Of a stretch of DNA of 64,000 nucleotides, positions 11,041 through 22,029 are shown one piece after another; the stretch's first letter is position 1; every line of letters begins with the position of its first letter. The position numbers and the translations under genes were made by a program. Source of the stretch: Ochotona curzoniae (Eukaryota > Chordata > Mammalia > Lagomorpha > Ochotonidae); the NCBI RefSeq assembly GCF_017591425.1, contig NW_024466512.1, forward strand, positions 27,705,501-27,769,500. The letters are read 5' to 3'. The notes under the pieces are model-generated. The model saw only the letters and a list, made by a program, of their open reading frames with translations, was not told where the DNA came from and did not search any database.

Positions 11041-11221
11041 CAAACCACACTTGGGTTAAGACTAATGTACTTCTGCCAAAGTCAGTATTTCCTTCATCCC
11101 CCTCTCCCGTGCCCCATCCCAAAGCTCCCATTCTGTGTGTATTCACTTGCAATGTATCTAAGCAAGGTGTTACCAGAAATGCTTTTCCTCAGCTTCATAT
11201 AGAAATAAAAAGCTGGGAATC

Positions 11222-11640
11222 TGTTGCAGACAGAAAAGTTTATTTGCGAAGGGACCAGGTGAGCAGGGAAGGGAGAGTGTAGGGGAAGCACCTCCGGAGA
11301 GACAGGCAGGAGGTGGGGTGCCTCTTGAAAGGGGAGGGAGAGAGAGACTCCAAAGGTTTGAGGGTCTTGGGGTTTTAAGCCTTCCCTGACCCCTCCTTGT
11401 TGGGCGGGGAACCTAAGGTAAGATGTTCTCCATCGGTGGTCTCATAATTAATTAGGAAATGTGTGGGCAGTGCTGGTGCCACCCACCTGAAGGTGTGACC
11501 AAGACCTCAGCAGGCCTGGATGGTCTCAAGATGGGTTACAGTGATGAAAACAAAAGCTTGAAGGACAGGGAGGAGGGAATGCAAGGCTGTAAATTTCCTT
11601 CAATGTATAGGTTACTATTTTTCTTGTGGCAGTCTGCTAC
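11222..11640 (-). repeat. ERV LTR-like element, antisense
   Basis: Read on the minus strand, it has a TATA-like GCTTAAAACCCC (about 11380), a CT-rich R region, AATAAAC at 11238-11245 and an end at about 11222 (TGCAACA). This U3-R-U5 order, without coding sequence, is that of a solo LTR. The 5' end is uncertain. I cannot name the family. Confidence 0.45.
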
Positions 11641-11759
11641 CTCTTAAAGAGATTGTACAGTGAAAAGTCTTTTACATATGCTTAAATATAACATAAAAAT
11701 TAAAAAAATATATATGCTTAAATATTTACAGTTCCTGGCTCCCTTCACTCTAATGCAAG

Positions 11760-13300
11760 CTGAGTTTTCCCTCAGCCTGAAGAACCCTTATAACATTTCT
11801 CGCTGAACAGACTTGCTAGCACATTGCTTTCCGGGCTTTTGTTTTCCTGGGGGAAAAAATATTTCTCTTCTGTATTTGAGGGATGTATTTGTTAGACATA
11901 CACTTTTCTTTCAAAACCTTAAAATTTGTTCTGTTTTCATCTGGTTTGAATGGACGCTGCTAAGTCAGTGAAATTGTGGTCTCTCTTCACTTGTTTTCTC
12001 TGAAAACATTTTATCATTCATTTTTGTCAAGTTGTGTTAGTGTAATTTTTAGTGTTCCTTGTATTAATTTTGCCTGAAGAACACCAAGTTTGTCGGATCT
12101 CTGGGTTGATAATTTTCATCAGCAGTGGAAAATTAGCAGTCACCATTTACTCAAGAATTCTCTGTTTTTCCCTTCCACCTGCTCCCCCAACATTACAAGC
12201 CAATCTGAAGCAAGGAGCCTAGAGCCTCTTCTGGGTCTCCCACATGGCTGCAGGGTTCCAAGGCTTTGGGCCATCCTTGACTGCTTTCCCAGACCACAAG
12301 CAGGGAGCTGGATGGGAGGTGGGGATGCTACGATTAGAACCAGCGCCCAAATGGGATCCTGGCGTGTGCAGGGCGAGGACTTCAGCGGCTAGGCTATCAC
12401 GCCGGGCCCCATAATAACAGTTTTAAAGTCCTTTTCTGCTTATTCCCTTCTTCTGTGTTTTTTGGTTTCTGTACATAGGTGACATTTCTTCCCATTTTTG
12501 CTTGTCTAGTGATCTTTAAAATTATTATGAATGAACACTGAACAAAGTATAAATTTTGTTGTCATCTCTTAAGGAATTTTGACCTTTATTCTGCGCTGCA
12601 GTTAATTTAGTTGTGGATTAGTTTGATACTCTCAAAACCTGAGTTTAAGTAGCTTTTGCTCTATGGCTAGATTATTTTTATTCCTAAAATCTGAACCAGC
12701 TGGAGTGAATGCACTAGGATTTAGCAAAGTCTCCCTGCTGTGGTTGATAAGAAGTGAAAAACCACCAAAAACTTTTGGGTCTATGTAACTGTCCAATTTA
12801 TGGATTTTTTGGAAATTATTCTTTCTCAGTGGGTTTTTGGTTGCTATTGTTTCCACTAGATTATGGTGCTTTAGTCTGAGTACAGCTTAGTAGTCAGACT
12901 CAGTGATCTTTGTGCAGATTCTGGGTTTCTACCTCGTGTGCTATCCATCCTCATCTGCCTCCGGCAAATTCGCAGTCGCAGCCTCACCACACTAGATTTC
13001 TGTCTCTTCAGCTAGGCGTCATGAGGCTTGTTTGGTCTTCCTCTGAGTGCCAGAGTCCAAAAAAAGTGCTTTCAAACCTCAAACTGGGACAGTTGTAGGA
13101 CTTGACATCATTGGTTTCTTGTTTCTCAGGAATCACAGTCTTGTACAACCTGTTCTTCAACATCTGGAAACAGACTCTCCAAATGCTTTGTCCGTATTTT
13201 GCTTATGGCAGGGGAGTAGTCTATTACCAGTTACCCTATTGTTGCCTGAAATGCAAGTCGTCCACTCTCAGAGTTTTGACTTCATGAAGGACAGACAGTT
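11760..13300 (-). mobile_element. Ancient L1 (L1M-type) fragment, antisense, split by a C-SINE
   Basis: The plus strand shows the antisense of old L1 sequence: TTTTGTTTTCCTGGG, TTGTCGGATCTCTGGGTTGATAATTTTCATCAGCAGTGG, and beyond the SINE CTTTTGCTCTATGGCTAGATT. These blocks resemble L1ME-type elements in order. The insertion at 12199-12410 interrupts it. No open frame of ORF2 survives. The right end is uncertain. Confidence 0.5.
12199..12410 (-). repeat. C-SINE, 3'-truncated, antisense
   Basis: The antisense head ends CACGCCGGGCCCC at 12410, and the B-box block ACGATTAGAACCAGCGCCCA and central CTTTCCCAGACCACAAGCAGGGAGCTGGAT are clear. The 3' tail and A-rich end are missing, so it either was truncated after insertion or lost its end with the host L1 junction. 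Confidence 0.85.
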
Positions 13301-13850
13301 CCCTGCATGATGGCTTTACTGGAAGCTCAGAAAAGGAGATGCTGTTATCAAACAGTAAGACCTCTTTGGGTTTTCAGCTCGTGCGGGTATGCACAATCAC
13401 TAGCCACGCCTGTAAATCACCCAGAGCTCTTACGCCTTCTGAAACCCGCTGACTTCCTTGCATCCATCTCTCTTATTAGTGGATTAGTGTGGATTTCATC
13501 TTTCTTATTAGCGGATTAGCATGGATCTTTGCCATGCTCATGCCTACATTATGTAAACAGATTATTCTTTAACATTACTACTTGTAATGCCATGTCTAAA
13601 ATTCTTCTTTTTGTCTGTTTTTGTCTTTGTTTTGTTGTTTTATTTTTGTTTTAATTTGTGGGGTTTTTTGCCTTTTTGTTTTTAAAAAAATTATTATTAA
13701 AAGCAAACTTTTTATGGATATGAAACAGTTATACAAAAAAGCACAAAACAGTTATACAAAACAGCATAACTGTTACACAAAAAGTTAAACATGCACCCAG
13801 ATCAAGAATAGTATGTAAGGAGCTCCCCCAAAGTTTCCCCAAGGGCTGTA
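13300..13850. other. Unassigned, T-rich low-complexity end
   Basis: From 13600 to 13690 the strand is T- and TTTTG-rich. Around 13730-13790 there is a short run of imperfect repeats of ACAAAACAGTTATACA. No repeat family or exon is recognised. Confidence 0.4.
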
Positions 13851-14525
13851 GAGAGTTAAACTGCCACCTGAGACACCAACATTCCACCTGGATACTGGTT
13901 CAAAGCCCAGCTGCTCCTTTTTTTTTTTTTTAGAGATTTGTTTATTTATTGGAAAGTCAGATATACAGAGAGGAGGAGAGACAGAGAGGAAGATCTTCCG
14001 TCCAATGATTCACTCCCCCAAGAGAGTGCAATGGCCAGTGCTGAGCTGATCCAAAGCCAGGAGCCAGGAGCTTCTTCCGGGTATCCTACGCGGGTGCAGG
14101 ATCTCAAAGCTTTGGGCTGTTCTCAGCTGCTTTCCCAGGCCACAAGCAGGGAGCTGGATAGGAAGTGGAGCTGCTGGGATTAGAACTGGTGACCATATGG
14201 GATCCTGGGGCTTTCAAGGCAAGGACTTTAGCCGCTAGGCCAAGCCGCTGGGTCCTACTTTTGATCCAGCTCCTTGTTAATGTGCCTAGGAAAGTGGCAG
14301 AAGGTAACCTAAATACTTAGACCCCTGCCATACACATTGGAAACCTGGATGGAGTTCCAGGCTCCTGGCTTCAGCTGGGCCCAGCTCTGCTTGTGAGAGT
14401 GAACTCAAGCATCGAAGATACTCGCTTGGTCTCTCTCTCTCTCTTTCTTTTTTTCTCTCTCTCTCACCTTTTTTCTCTCTCTTTTTCCCTCTGGCTCTAC
14501 AACTCTGCTTTTCAAATCATCTTTT
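13850..14525 (+). repeat. Old C-SINE, split by a younger one
   Basis: The left half (13850-13918: TAAACTGCCACCTGAGACACC ... GCCCAGCTGCTCC) and the right half (14258-14525: GATCCAGCTCCTTGTTAATGTGCCTAGGAAAG ... CTGCTTTTCAAATCATCTTT) are consecutive parts of one sense-oriented older C-SINE. The younger antisense copy at 13919-14257 sits between them. A CT-rich microsatellite (about 14433-14500) has expanded in its tail. Confidence 0.75.
13919..14257 (-). repeat. C-SINE, antisense, nested in an older C-SINE
   Basis: Full-length antisense copy: poly(T), AGATTTGTTTATTTATTGGAAAGTCAG, GAGGAAGATCTTCCGTCC, GGGAGCTGGATAGGAAG, GATTAGAACTGGTGACC and the head ending CGCTGGGTCC. It lies inside an older sense copy, which dates it as the later insertion. 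Confidence 0.9.
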
Positions 14526-14669
14526 TTAAGAAAGCTACAACAAATCCCCCCAACTCCTCTTTCCCATCACTGTACCCCTTTCCAAGATTACTGCTATGCG
14601 AGCTTCTAAAACCACACATCACTTTTGTTTTTAAACTTTCTATGGTTGCAATTGAAATTATGGAATATG

Positions 14670-15030
14670 GATTAGCTGTGGTTGGTGGTTTGTGTCCCTC
14701 AAGGTGTGTGTGTGTTAGAAACATAATCCTGCATGGTTAGAGGCAAGAACATAAGGGATGATTAGTACAGACTTACGTTACAATGGCAGAGTGGGTTTCC
14801 CAGCATGACCTGAGGTGACCCCCTTCCCCATCTCACACATGGCATAGCCTCTTTCTTTTCTGCAAGCCTTCCACCTCTTGGATGATATACCAAGAGGGCT
14901 CTCATCAGCTATGAGCTTCTTCAACTTGTATTTCCCAACCTCTGGAAGTAGAGGAAAGAAATCTCTACTCTTAAAATGATCCCGTCTCAGGTACATGTTA
15001 TAGCAATATAAATGGACTAACATAGGCATT
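14670..15030 (+). repeat. MaLR-type LTR
   Basis: It begins near GATTAGCTGTGGTTGGTGGTTTGTGTCCC, has CCTTCCACCTCTTGGATGATAT in the middle and ends with ATGTTATAGCAATATAAATGGACTAACA. That is the TATGGTTTG...GTGTCCCC start and ATAGCAGCA...ATGGACTAA end of MST/THE/MLT-type LTRs. Internal parts are much diverged. Confidence 0.5.
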
Positions 15031-15171
15031 TTTGTGTGTGTATAAGACTTCTTGCTAAGATTAATCCATGTTATAAGATGTTGTTTTAACTGATTCAACC
15101 TCTTTGCTATATGATATTATGGTATATCAACATATTGTGCTTCATTTTCTTTTTGTAATATTTTTAATGTA

Positions 15172-15538
15172 AATTTTTAGAAGTTTTTTTTTTTAAAGAT
15201 TTATTTTTATTATTTTTTCATTGGAAAGGCGGATATACAGAGAGAGGAGAGACAGAGAGGAAGATCTTCCGTCCGATGATTCACTCCCCAAGTGAGCGCA
15301 ACGGGCCGATACTATGCCTATCCGAAGCCAGGAGCCTCTTCCGGGTCTCCCACGTGGGTGCAGGCTCCCAAGGCTTTGGGCCGTCCTCGACTGCTTTCCC
15401 AGGCCACAGGCAGGGAGCTGGAAGGGAAGCGGGGCTGCTGGGATTAGAACCGGCGCCCATATAGGATCCCGGGCGTGCTAGGCGAGGACCTTTAACCACT
15501 TGCGCCACCGCTCCGGGCCCAATTTTTAGAAGTTTTTT
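15172..15538 (-). repeat. C-SINE (variant-head subfamily) with target duplication
   Basis: Antisense full-length copy (15190-15520) between near-perfect direct repeats AATTTTTAGAAGTTTTTT at 15172-15189 and 15521-15538. The head reads, in sense, GGGCCCGGAGCGGTGGCGCA with AGTGGTTAAAGGTCCTCGCC. This is the variant head shared with the copies at 42425 and 56268, and different from the commoner GGCCTAGCGGCTAAAGTCC head. Confidence 0.93.
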
Positions 15539-15584
15539 AACAGGTTCAATATAGCTCAGAGTGACAGTTCTTCTTTTTAAAGTT

Positions 15585-15872
15585 TTTTTTTTTTGCGGGG
15601 AGGCAAGTCAGATTTTACAGAGAAGAAGAGACAGAGAGAAAGATCCTTTATCCACTGTTTCACCCACTAGTGGCTGCAATGGCCAGAGCTAAGTCGATCC
15701 GAAGTTAGGAGCCCGGAGCCTAGCAGGTTTTGGGCAATCCTCCACTGCTTTTCCAGGCTACAAGGAGGGAGTCAGATGAGAAGTGGAGCAGCTAGGTCAC
15801 GAACCAGCTCCTACATAGGATTCCAGCGCATGCAAGGCAAGGATTTAGCCACTAGGCCATCATGCCAGGTCC
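15585..15872 (-). repeat. C-SINE, antisense, moderately diverged
   Basis: Poly(T), GGCAAGTCAGATTTTACAGAGAAGAAGAGACAGAGAGAAAGATC, then TTTTCCAGGCTACAAGGAGGGAGTCAGAT and the head ending ATCATGCCAGGTCC. A B-box block (GTCACGAACCAGCTCC) is degenerate. Confidence 0.8.
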
Positions 15873-16139
15873 TCATAGCTACAATTCTAAAACTATAATT
15901 GCCATCTCTTTCCCCTTCTTTTTTCTCCCTCCCTCTCCCCCTTCTTGCCTTCATTTTTGAGATAATATCCTTAAATTACATTACAGGCAAAACTAAATAA
16001 ATAGTTCAACCAATAAACAGCAGAAAGACCATAGTCTAACAGAAAAATATAGACAAAGTTTATAAATAATAACCAAGTGGAAAAATTATCACTTATGCAT
16101 ATACAGTAAAGTTGATGTGTATATTATCAAAGCTATAGC

Positions 16140-16366
16140 AGAGGGCCAACATGTAAAGCCACGCTTGCGGTGCTGACATCCCATATGGGCGCTGGCTTAC
16201 TTCCTGGCTGCTCCACTTCTGATCCAGTTCCCTGCTAATGTCCCTTCGAAAGCATTCAGAAGATGACCTCAGTACTTGGGCCCCTGAACCCATATGGAAG
16301 ATCTTTCTCTTTCTGTCTCTTTTTCTCTAATTCTGCCTTTCAAATAAATAAGCCTTTAAAAAAAAA
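16140..16366 (+). repeat. C-SINE with internal deletion
   Basis: Sense copy with head GGCCAACATGTAAAGCCACGC, CATCCCATATGGGCGCTGGC, TGCTCCACTTCTGATCCAG, and GCCTTTCAAATAAATAAGCC at the tail. The segment between GAACCCATATGG and AAGATCTTTCTC, about 75 bp in intact copies, is deleted. Confidence 0.75.
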
Positions 16367-16439
16367 CCCATGTAAAATAACATTCTTAACATTAGTTTGA
16401 AAAAAGTATATAAACAAAGTTTGACAAAGCTGTATTTAT

Positions 16440-17425
16440 AGCAATGTTAATATACACATTTTTATTTGATTTTTTGTCACTTAATTTTAGCTCGTGCACA
16501 TAAAGGCAAGCATGTGATGTCTTTCTGTAACTGTTTATTTCATTCGACATGATGTCATCCAGTTGTATCCGTTGTGCTGCAAATGGTAGAATTTCATTCT
16601 TTTTTTAATAGCTGAATAATATTTCATTGTGTGTATATGTCACATTTCCTTTATCTGTCCATCTAATGATGGACACCTTAATTAATACCATTGGGCTCGT
16701 GTGAGCAGTGATGCTATAAACATGATGTGACAGGTGGCTCTTTGATACGCCATGTTAAGGACTTTGGGATATATATCCAGTAGTGGAATTGCTAGATCAT
16801 AAGGCAAATCTATTTCTAGTTTATTTTTTTAAAGAAATCTCCTTACTGTGTTTCATATTGGCTGAAATAATTTACATTTCCACCTATAGCCTGTGAGTGC
16901 TCCGTTTCTCCACAGCTTGCTCTGCGTTTATTACTCTGCGTTTTGGGTAACAGCCATGCTAATGAGGGTAAGATGATATCTCATGGTGGTTTGATATCCA
17001 TCTCCTGAGGGACTAGTGATGCTGAGCAGTTTCTCATAAATTTTGTTTCATGTATTTGGTTTTACTCTTTTGAGAACTGCCTGTGGATGTCCTTTGCGTC
17101 CATCTTGTAACTGGATTTTTTTGTCATTGTTACTGTTGAGTTGTTTAAGTTGCTGGTACATTCTCAATGTTAAGCCTTCATTAGATATTTAGCTTGTACG
17201 GATCTTTTCTCTTCTGTTAGATGTCTCTTTACACTATTGATCATTTCCTTTGCTGTGCAAGAGCTTCTTTGTTTTATACAATCCCACTTGATTCGTTTTT
17301 ATGTTGTTTGCCTGTGCTTTGGGGACGTTATCCAAGACCTCATCACTTACATCAACATCTTCAAGCGTTTTCCCCACATTTTCTTCCATCATCCTTCATT
17401 TCCAGTGTTGCTGATTATAAGGGAC
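16440..17425 (-). mobile_element. L1 3' end (L1M-type), antisense
   Basis: The plus strand is a clear reverse complement of an old L1 3' region in the proper order. It includes GACATGATGTCATCCAGTTG, GCTGCAAATGGTAGAATTTCATTC, TATATATCCAGTAGTGGAATTGCTAGATCATA, GGTAAGATGATATCTCATGGTGG and TTTCCTTTGCTGTGCAAGAGCTTC. The element is 5'-truncated and carries many small changes; no ORF2 frame survives. Confidence 0.85.
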
Positions 17426-18920
17426 ATGGAGAACTAAAGTATTTCTTTTAACATTATTCCTTTGTAAAACCTCAGAGGGATAATTAGATCTGACTTTTAA
17501 AAGGTGGCTATCATACTCTATAATTCAAACTCTGAAACTCATACTCTAAAACTCAAACTCATACCTGTGCTGCTATGCCAGACACTGGGTCTGGGGACTC
17601 CTGAAGGTGTCATAGTCTAGTTAGATGTGTATAGTTTCAATGTACTGTAGTAATTCTGATGTTACTGAGAGCTATATGTATGACTTTAAAAAAAATCATA
17701 AGTGATCTAACTTTTTAAGCATTCAAGTTTGTTTTGGTTTTGTTTTTGTTTTTTTCCAGAAGAGACTTCAGCCTGAACCATAGCACCAGCCTACTGGAAT
17801 TCCCAGAGGTGCCTTCAGAGTGTTCAGCCAGATTTAGACAGATGAAAGAAAGTCACTCTTTTTCAAAGAGTGTCAATGTTCAGTCAGTTCAGAAGATTGC
17901 ATTATGCATCAAAGAAAGGCCAATGTCATTTCCCACAGGCTTTCCTTCCTTTGCATTCTTCTGAAATGCCTCAGTTCTTTTTATTCCTTTTGCATGTTGT
18001 CCCCCAACCAGCTCACCCTGCTCTGGCCTTAAACCCATCATTGTGCCTAAACACGACCTTATGTCTCCCTCTACTCCAGCTCTCTCTTGGAGCGCATAAC
18101 TAGCTGCCCTGACATCAGACATTTGCTCTGGCATATCCGTTCAACAAGTCTGTTGCAGAATTGATGGTTATATAAACAGTGTTCTCCTTCCTTTCTTTCC
18201 TCTTCCAGGGTTAGCACCAACAAGCACTCTGGCTAGGAGTCATGTACACCCTCTCTCCTTCCCTCTTCATGTCAGATCCATCAATAAGAGTTGTTTGACC
18301 TTAACACCACATCGTAAATCTGCCCATCCTCTGTGGTTTTATGGTCACTGTTCTTTAGGCTTTTGCTACCCATTCTCCCAACCCCATTATTGCTGGTACC
18401 TTTTCACAGATATTGCTGATTTCAGACTTACTTTTGGTACTGTACTAGCTTTCAAACCATGATTGAGAATGCAAATCTCATCATATTATTCCCTGATTTA
18501 ATATCACTAGTGACTCCAGCACTGTGATCTGAAAGGTGAATCCTAATTGTGTTTTTGGGGCTAAGGGATCGACGCTGGGCAAGCATGTGGCAGCCTATTG
18601 AACCATCTGTGTCTTCATTTTCCACAAGTGACATTAGTCAAAGCTCTACATGTTTTATACCAAAGGTCAGCTCTTTGCCAACTTCCCTAGTCCCCTCTCC
18701 AGCGCTTGGCATCTTATACCGTATTGTCTGGTGATTGTCATTTTCTGCTACATGCCAAACTATCTCAGACCTGAATCACTGCACAGAGAGGAAGTACTTC
18801 CATCAACTCAGAGCTCCAGCTTTTTCTGGCAAACTCATATCCATTTCTGAAGTTTGAATTCAAGGTTGGCTTCTTGAGTAGATTTCTGAGTTCCCATAAT
18901 GGAACTGGTTATTCTTTGTG
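17426..18920. other. Unassigned unique sequence
   Basis: No repeat family or exon recognised. Near 17515-17570 there is a short imperfect tandem run of AAACTCATACTCTA. Frames of 60-80 codons lack support. Confidence 0.4.
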
Positions 18921-18924
18921 TTCT

Positions 18925-19070
18925 CAGCATAACTTATAATCTGCTTCTATTATATCCCTGTGTTGTAACTCATAATTTACTTCTATTACATGCTTTTACT
19001 ATACCTCCTAATGTACCTCTATTATGTGCTTTCCCTTTAATGCATAGTCTACCTCTATTAGGCACCACCA
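18925..19070 (+). repeat. Degenerate 36-bp minisatellite, about four units
   Basis: The block CTTCTATTA/CCTCTATTA recurs at 18944, 18980, 19016 and 19052, exactly 36 bp apart each time. The units read TAACTTATAATCTG..., TAACTCATAATTTA..., TACCTCCTAATGTA... and ATGCATAGTCTA... before the shared block. The units are much diverged, so the array is old. Confidence 0.8.
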
Positions 19071-19176
19071 TGCAGATGAGCATCCTTGGGTCATATGTTT
19101 TCTGCTTACAGCTAATTTGTAAGCTGTTTGAGGTTTTTCATTTTTGTTTTCCCAGTGCTTGGCACAAAGGAGGCTT

Positions 19177-19543
19177 AAGAAAAGGTTAGGTGGGGCCCGG
19201 CAGCATGGCCTAGCGGCTGAAGTCCTTGCCTTGAATGTGCTGGGAACCCATATGGGCGCCAGTTCTAATCCCAGCAGCTCCACTTCCCATCCAGCTCCCT
19301 GTTTGTGGCCTGGGAAAGCAGTCAAGGATGGCCCAAAGCCTTGGGACCCTGCACCCACATGGGAGACCTGGGGGAAGTTCCTGGCTCCTGGCTTTGGATT
19401 GGCTCAGCATCGGCCGTTGTGCTCACTTGGGGAGTGAATCATTGAATGGAAGATCTTTCTCTCTGTCTCTCCTCCTCTCTGTATATCTGACTTTGTAATA
19501 AAATAAATAAATCTTTAAAAGAAAAAAAAGAAAAGGTTAGGTG
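19177..19543 (+). repeat. C-SINE with perfect 16-bp target duplication
   Basis: Sense full-length copy (19193-19527) from GGGGCCCGGCAGCATGG to ATAAATCTTTAAAAGAAAAAAA. It is flanked by AAGAAAAGGTTAGGTG at 19177-19192 and 19528-19543. The A box region (GGCCTAGCGGCTGAAG) and B box (AGTTCTAATCC) are nearly intact. A perfect duplication indicates a relatively young insertion. Confidence 0.95.
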
Positions 19544-19564
19544 ACTCATTGATTTGCATAGAGA

Positions 19565-20310
19565 ATAGGGCTGAAGACAGAACTGATCCAGCAGTTGCAA
19601 CTACCAGTGTGTGCAACAGACTATGCCAGACCCTGTATTGGCAGGCACACACAAAAATTAGGTCTGGGATCACCTCAGATAAAGTTTTTGTAGGGATCCC
19701 CCCAACTGAATTGCTGGACTCAGAACCCAACCATGGAGAGAATTGCAGGTTCCATGGTCTGATCGTGGATTGTATGTGTCAAAACTGGGCCTCCTCAGTG
19801 GCTTAGATGGCGCCGTGGATGGCATATCCAGGTGCACGTGGAGAATATGGCAGTACATTGGAGCCTGCAGAGGACACCTGGTACCATAACAGAGAATAGA
19901 ACAAATTGATCAACTACTGCAACCAAGTGTTGGCTCTAAGGTGAACTATATCAACCAGTGGATTCTGGAGAGATTCCATCGTGTTTGGAGTGGTGAGATC
20001 AATAGTAATTCAGAATTGTGGAACTGTCAAAAACCTCTTGAGCAGAAACCTTGGAGCTTGCCCTACACTGGGGACTCTGGGATGGTGTCAGGTGGCTGTC
20101 CTCCATCCCAGGGTACAGAGGCGTTTGGGAGGCTAGGTGTGGCTTCTCCCCATGTCTCCCTTCTTCCACCAGAGGCAGGAAGGAAAAAAAGAGAGAGAGA
20201 GAATGTGGAAACAATGGTCTCACCCACTTTCCTGTAGCCCTTGACCCTTTGCACCTTAATCATATATGTAAAAAAAACATCAACAATACAAATTAAAAAA
20301 AAGAAAAGTT
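19565..20310 (+). mobile_element. Lagomorph L1 3' end, sense
   Basis: It contains the lagomorph L1 3'-UTR-type order: GATGGCGCCGTGGATGGCATATCCAGG, TTGGAGCCTGCAGAGGACACCTGGTACCA, TCAACCAGTGGATTCTGGAGAGATTC, GACTCTGGGATGGTGTCAGGTGGCTGTCC and a purine-rich GAAAAAAAGAGAGAGAGAG tract. It ends CCTTAATCATATATGTAAAAAAAACATC with an A-rich tail at about 20296-20310. The inverted relative at 21117-22013 shares the same blocks, which confirms the family. It is 5'-truncated. Confidence 0.75.
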
Positions 20311-20480
20311 TCAGTGAAGGAAGCACCAAATAACAGTGTATACCCATGATGGGCTGAGTTATGTCATTGTGTCAAGTGACTTAACATGGCAGATGTTTAT
20401 TTCTCACTTACGCATAGTCAGGTGGATGGATGCTCCACAGTCACCTTGGACAATCACTGACATTTGTACATGTGCGTATA

Positions 20481-20675
20481 CAGTCATAATCCCCAAAATG
20501 ATGTTTCAGTTGACAATGCACCACATGTACAACACTAGTCCCAGAAGGTTGCATCACCTGCTAACATTGCATCCATCTTAGTGTGGATAAGTGTACTCTA
20601 TGAGACTTGCACAATTGCATAACAGTATGTTTCCCAGACCCTCCCTGCCCCCACTTGCTTAACAATGCATGACTG
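20481..20675 (+). mobile_element. Tigger-type DNA transposon MITE
   Basis: Short terminal inverted repeats CAGTCAT (20481) and ATGACTG (20675) are flanked by TA on both sides, as expected for Tc1/mariner-Tigger insertion. The right end matches known non-autonomous elements: GTGTACTCTATGAGACTTGCACAATTGCATAACA and TTGCTTAACAATGCATGACTGTA. It encodes no transposase. Confidence 0.7.
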
Positions 20676-20806
20676 TACCAGGGAGTTTCCAAACATTTAA
20701 GTAAACTGGTATGAAAAGAGAAGTTTATTAGGATGAAAGAAAGTTGGAATCTATGCATACAAGTGGTATCCAGGGGTGGTGTAGCAATTAAGAAACTCAT
20801 ATCCCA

Positions 20807-21116
20807 AGGCTAGCATTGTGATGTAGCAGGTAGAACCACTGCCTGCAATGCTGACATTCTGTATGAGTTCTAGCTTTTGTTCTGGTTGCTCCATGTCCAA
20901 TCCAGCTCCTTGCTAATGGCTTGAGAAACAAGCAGTGGATGGACCAAGTGTTTGGGTCCCTAATACTCAAGAGGGAGACCTGGAAGAAGTTCCTGGCTTC
21001 TGGGCTTGGGCCTGGTCAAGTTCCAGCCATTTGAGTTACCTGGGGAGTAAATCCAGCAAATGGAAGATCTCTTGGTCTCTCCCGTTTGCTTTGTAACTCA
21101 GAAATTCAAATAAATA
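20807..21116 (+). repeat. Old C-SINE, its tail interrupted by an L1
   Basis: Sense old copy: GCATTGTGATGTAGCAGGTAGAACCACTGCCTGCAATGCTGACATTC, GTCCAATCCAGCTCCTTGCTAATGG, TCCAGCAAATGGAAGATCTC and the tail TCAGAAATTCAAATAAATA. A second, nearly identical tail, TCAGAATTTCAAATAAATA, lies at 22011-22029 on the other side of the L1. This is the L1's target duplication. Confidence 0.8.
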
Positions 21117-22013
21117 GGTAAATCTTTTTTTTATTATTTTAGTAAAATGTTTACACAGATGATCAAGGTGGGAAGGATCCGGGGTTAGGGAAAAGTGGGT
21201 GTGATCATTTTTTTCAAACTTTGTTTCTTCTTCCCATTGCTGTGGGGATAGGAGAGATAAGGGGAGAAGCCATACCCAGCCTCCCAACCACCCCTGTACC
21301 CAGGAATGGGGAACGGCCTACCGGTGTTATCCCAGGGTCCTGATGTGGTACACATGCCAAGGGTTCTGCCCAGGTGGATGTAATAGTTCTGAAATGCTGT
21401 TGATCTCACCAATCTATGGATGAGGAAACTCTTCCAATGTCTATTGGCTGACACAGTTGGCTTTAGTGTCTCCATTTGTTGAGATATTTACTTCATTGTT
21501 TGGCTGGGGTAGTTGTCCAATATGTTCTGTTCCCCATTCTCTGCTGTGGTACCAGGGGTCCTCTGCAGGCTCCAATGGGTTACCATATATTCTCTGTGCA
21601 CCAAGGCCTGCCTTCCATTGCTCTATCTTTCACAGTGAGGATGAACAGTTCTCACAGATGGGCCCAAGAACCTGGACCAGGCAACCGAGGTCCCAGCAAA
21701 TCCCAACCCGTGCGGCTCACGAACTTGGCACCCACCATGTAGGCAGGCCCAGGAACTGAGCCAGGCGACCTGGGCCCTGCCGGGCCCCCTCCTCTACCCC
21801 TGGGGTTCATGGATCCTGCACCCACCTTGGAGGCAGGCTGAAACCTGGGCCAGGCGCCCCGTGTCCCACACCATGCTGTATCCCCCACCCCCAGGGTTAG
21901 AGGATCTGCTACCCACTGTGCAGGTGGGCTCAAGGATGACGCTGGGCAGGTAAAATCCTCACCCCTGGGGACTCACAGATCCAGCACCCACCTTGCAGGC
22001 AGGCCGAAGGTCA
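21117..22013 (-). mobile_element. Lagomorph L1 3' end with GC-rich tandem repeats, inserted in a SINE tail
   Basis: Reverse complement of the 3' end seen at 19565-20310: GGAGCCTGCAGAGGACCCCTGGTACCACAGC, a GAAGAAGAAACAAAG purine tract and ATCATCTGTGTAAACATTTTACT before the poly(A) side at 21117-21130. The element's 5' part (about 21640-22010) is a GC-rich imperfect tandem repeat. Direct repeats of 19 bp with one mismatch (21098-21116 and 22011-22029) bound the whole 900-bp insertion, so the tandem repeat entered with the L1. Confidence 0.78.
21640..22010 (-). repeat. GC-rich tandem repeat (about 77-91 bp) within L1
   Basis: The motif GCACCCACC..G.AGGCAGGC recurs near 21728, 21819, 21906 and 21984. 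Between the repeats lie variants of ACCCCTGGGG and CCAGGCG. The periods are about 91, 88 and 78 bp. It is confined to the L1 insertion, so I assign it to the L1 3' UTR or its upstream border. Confidence 0.65.
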
Positions 22014-22029
22014 GAATTTCAAATAAATA

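Noticed and set aside
18899..19189. Short frame with a 12-residue hydrophobic repeat
   Set aside because: The peptide repeat is the translation of the 36-bp minisatellite; a period divisible by three produces it automatically.
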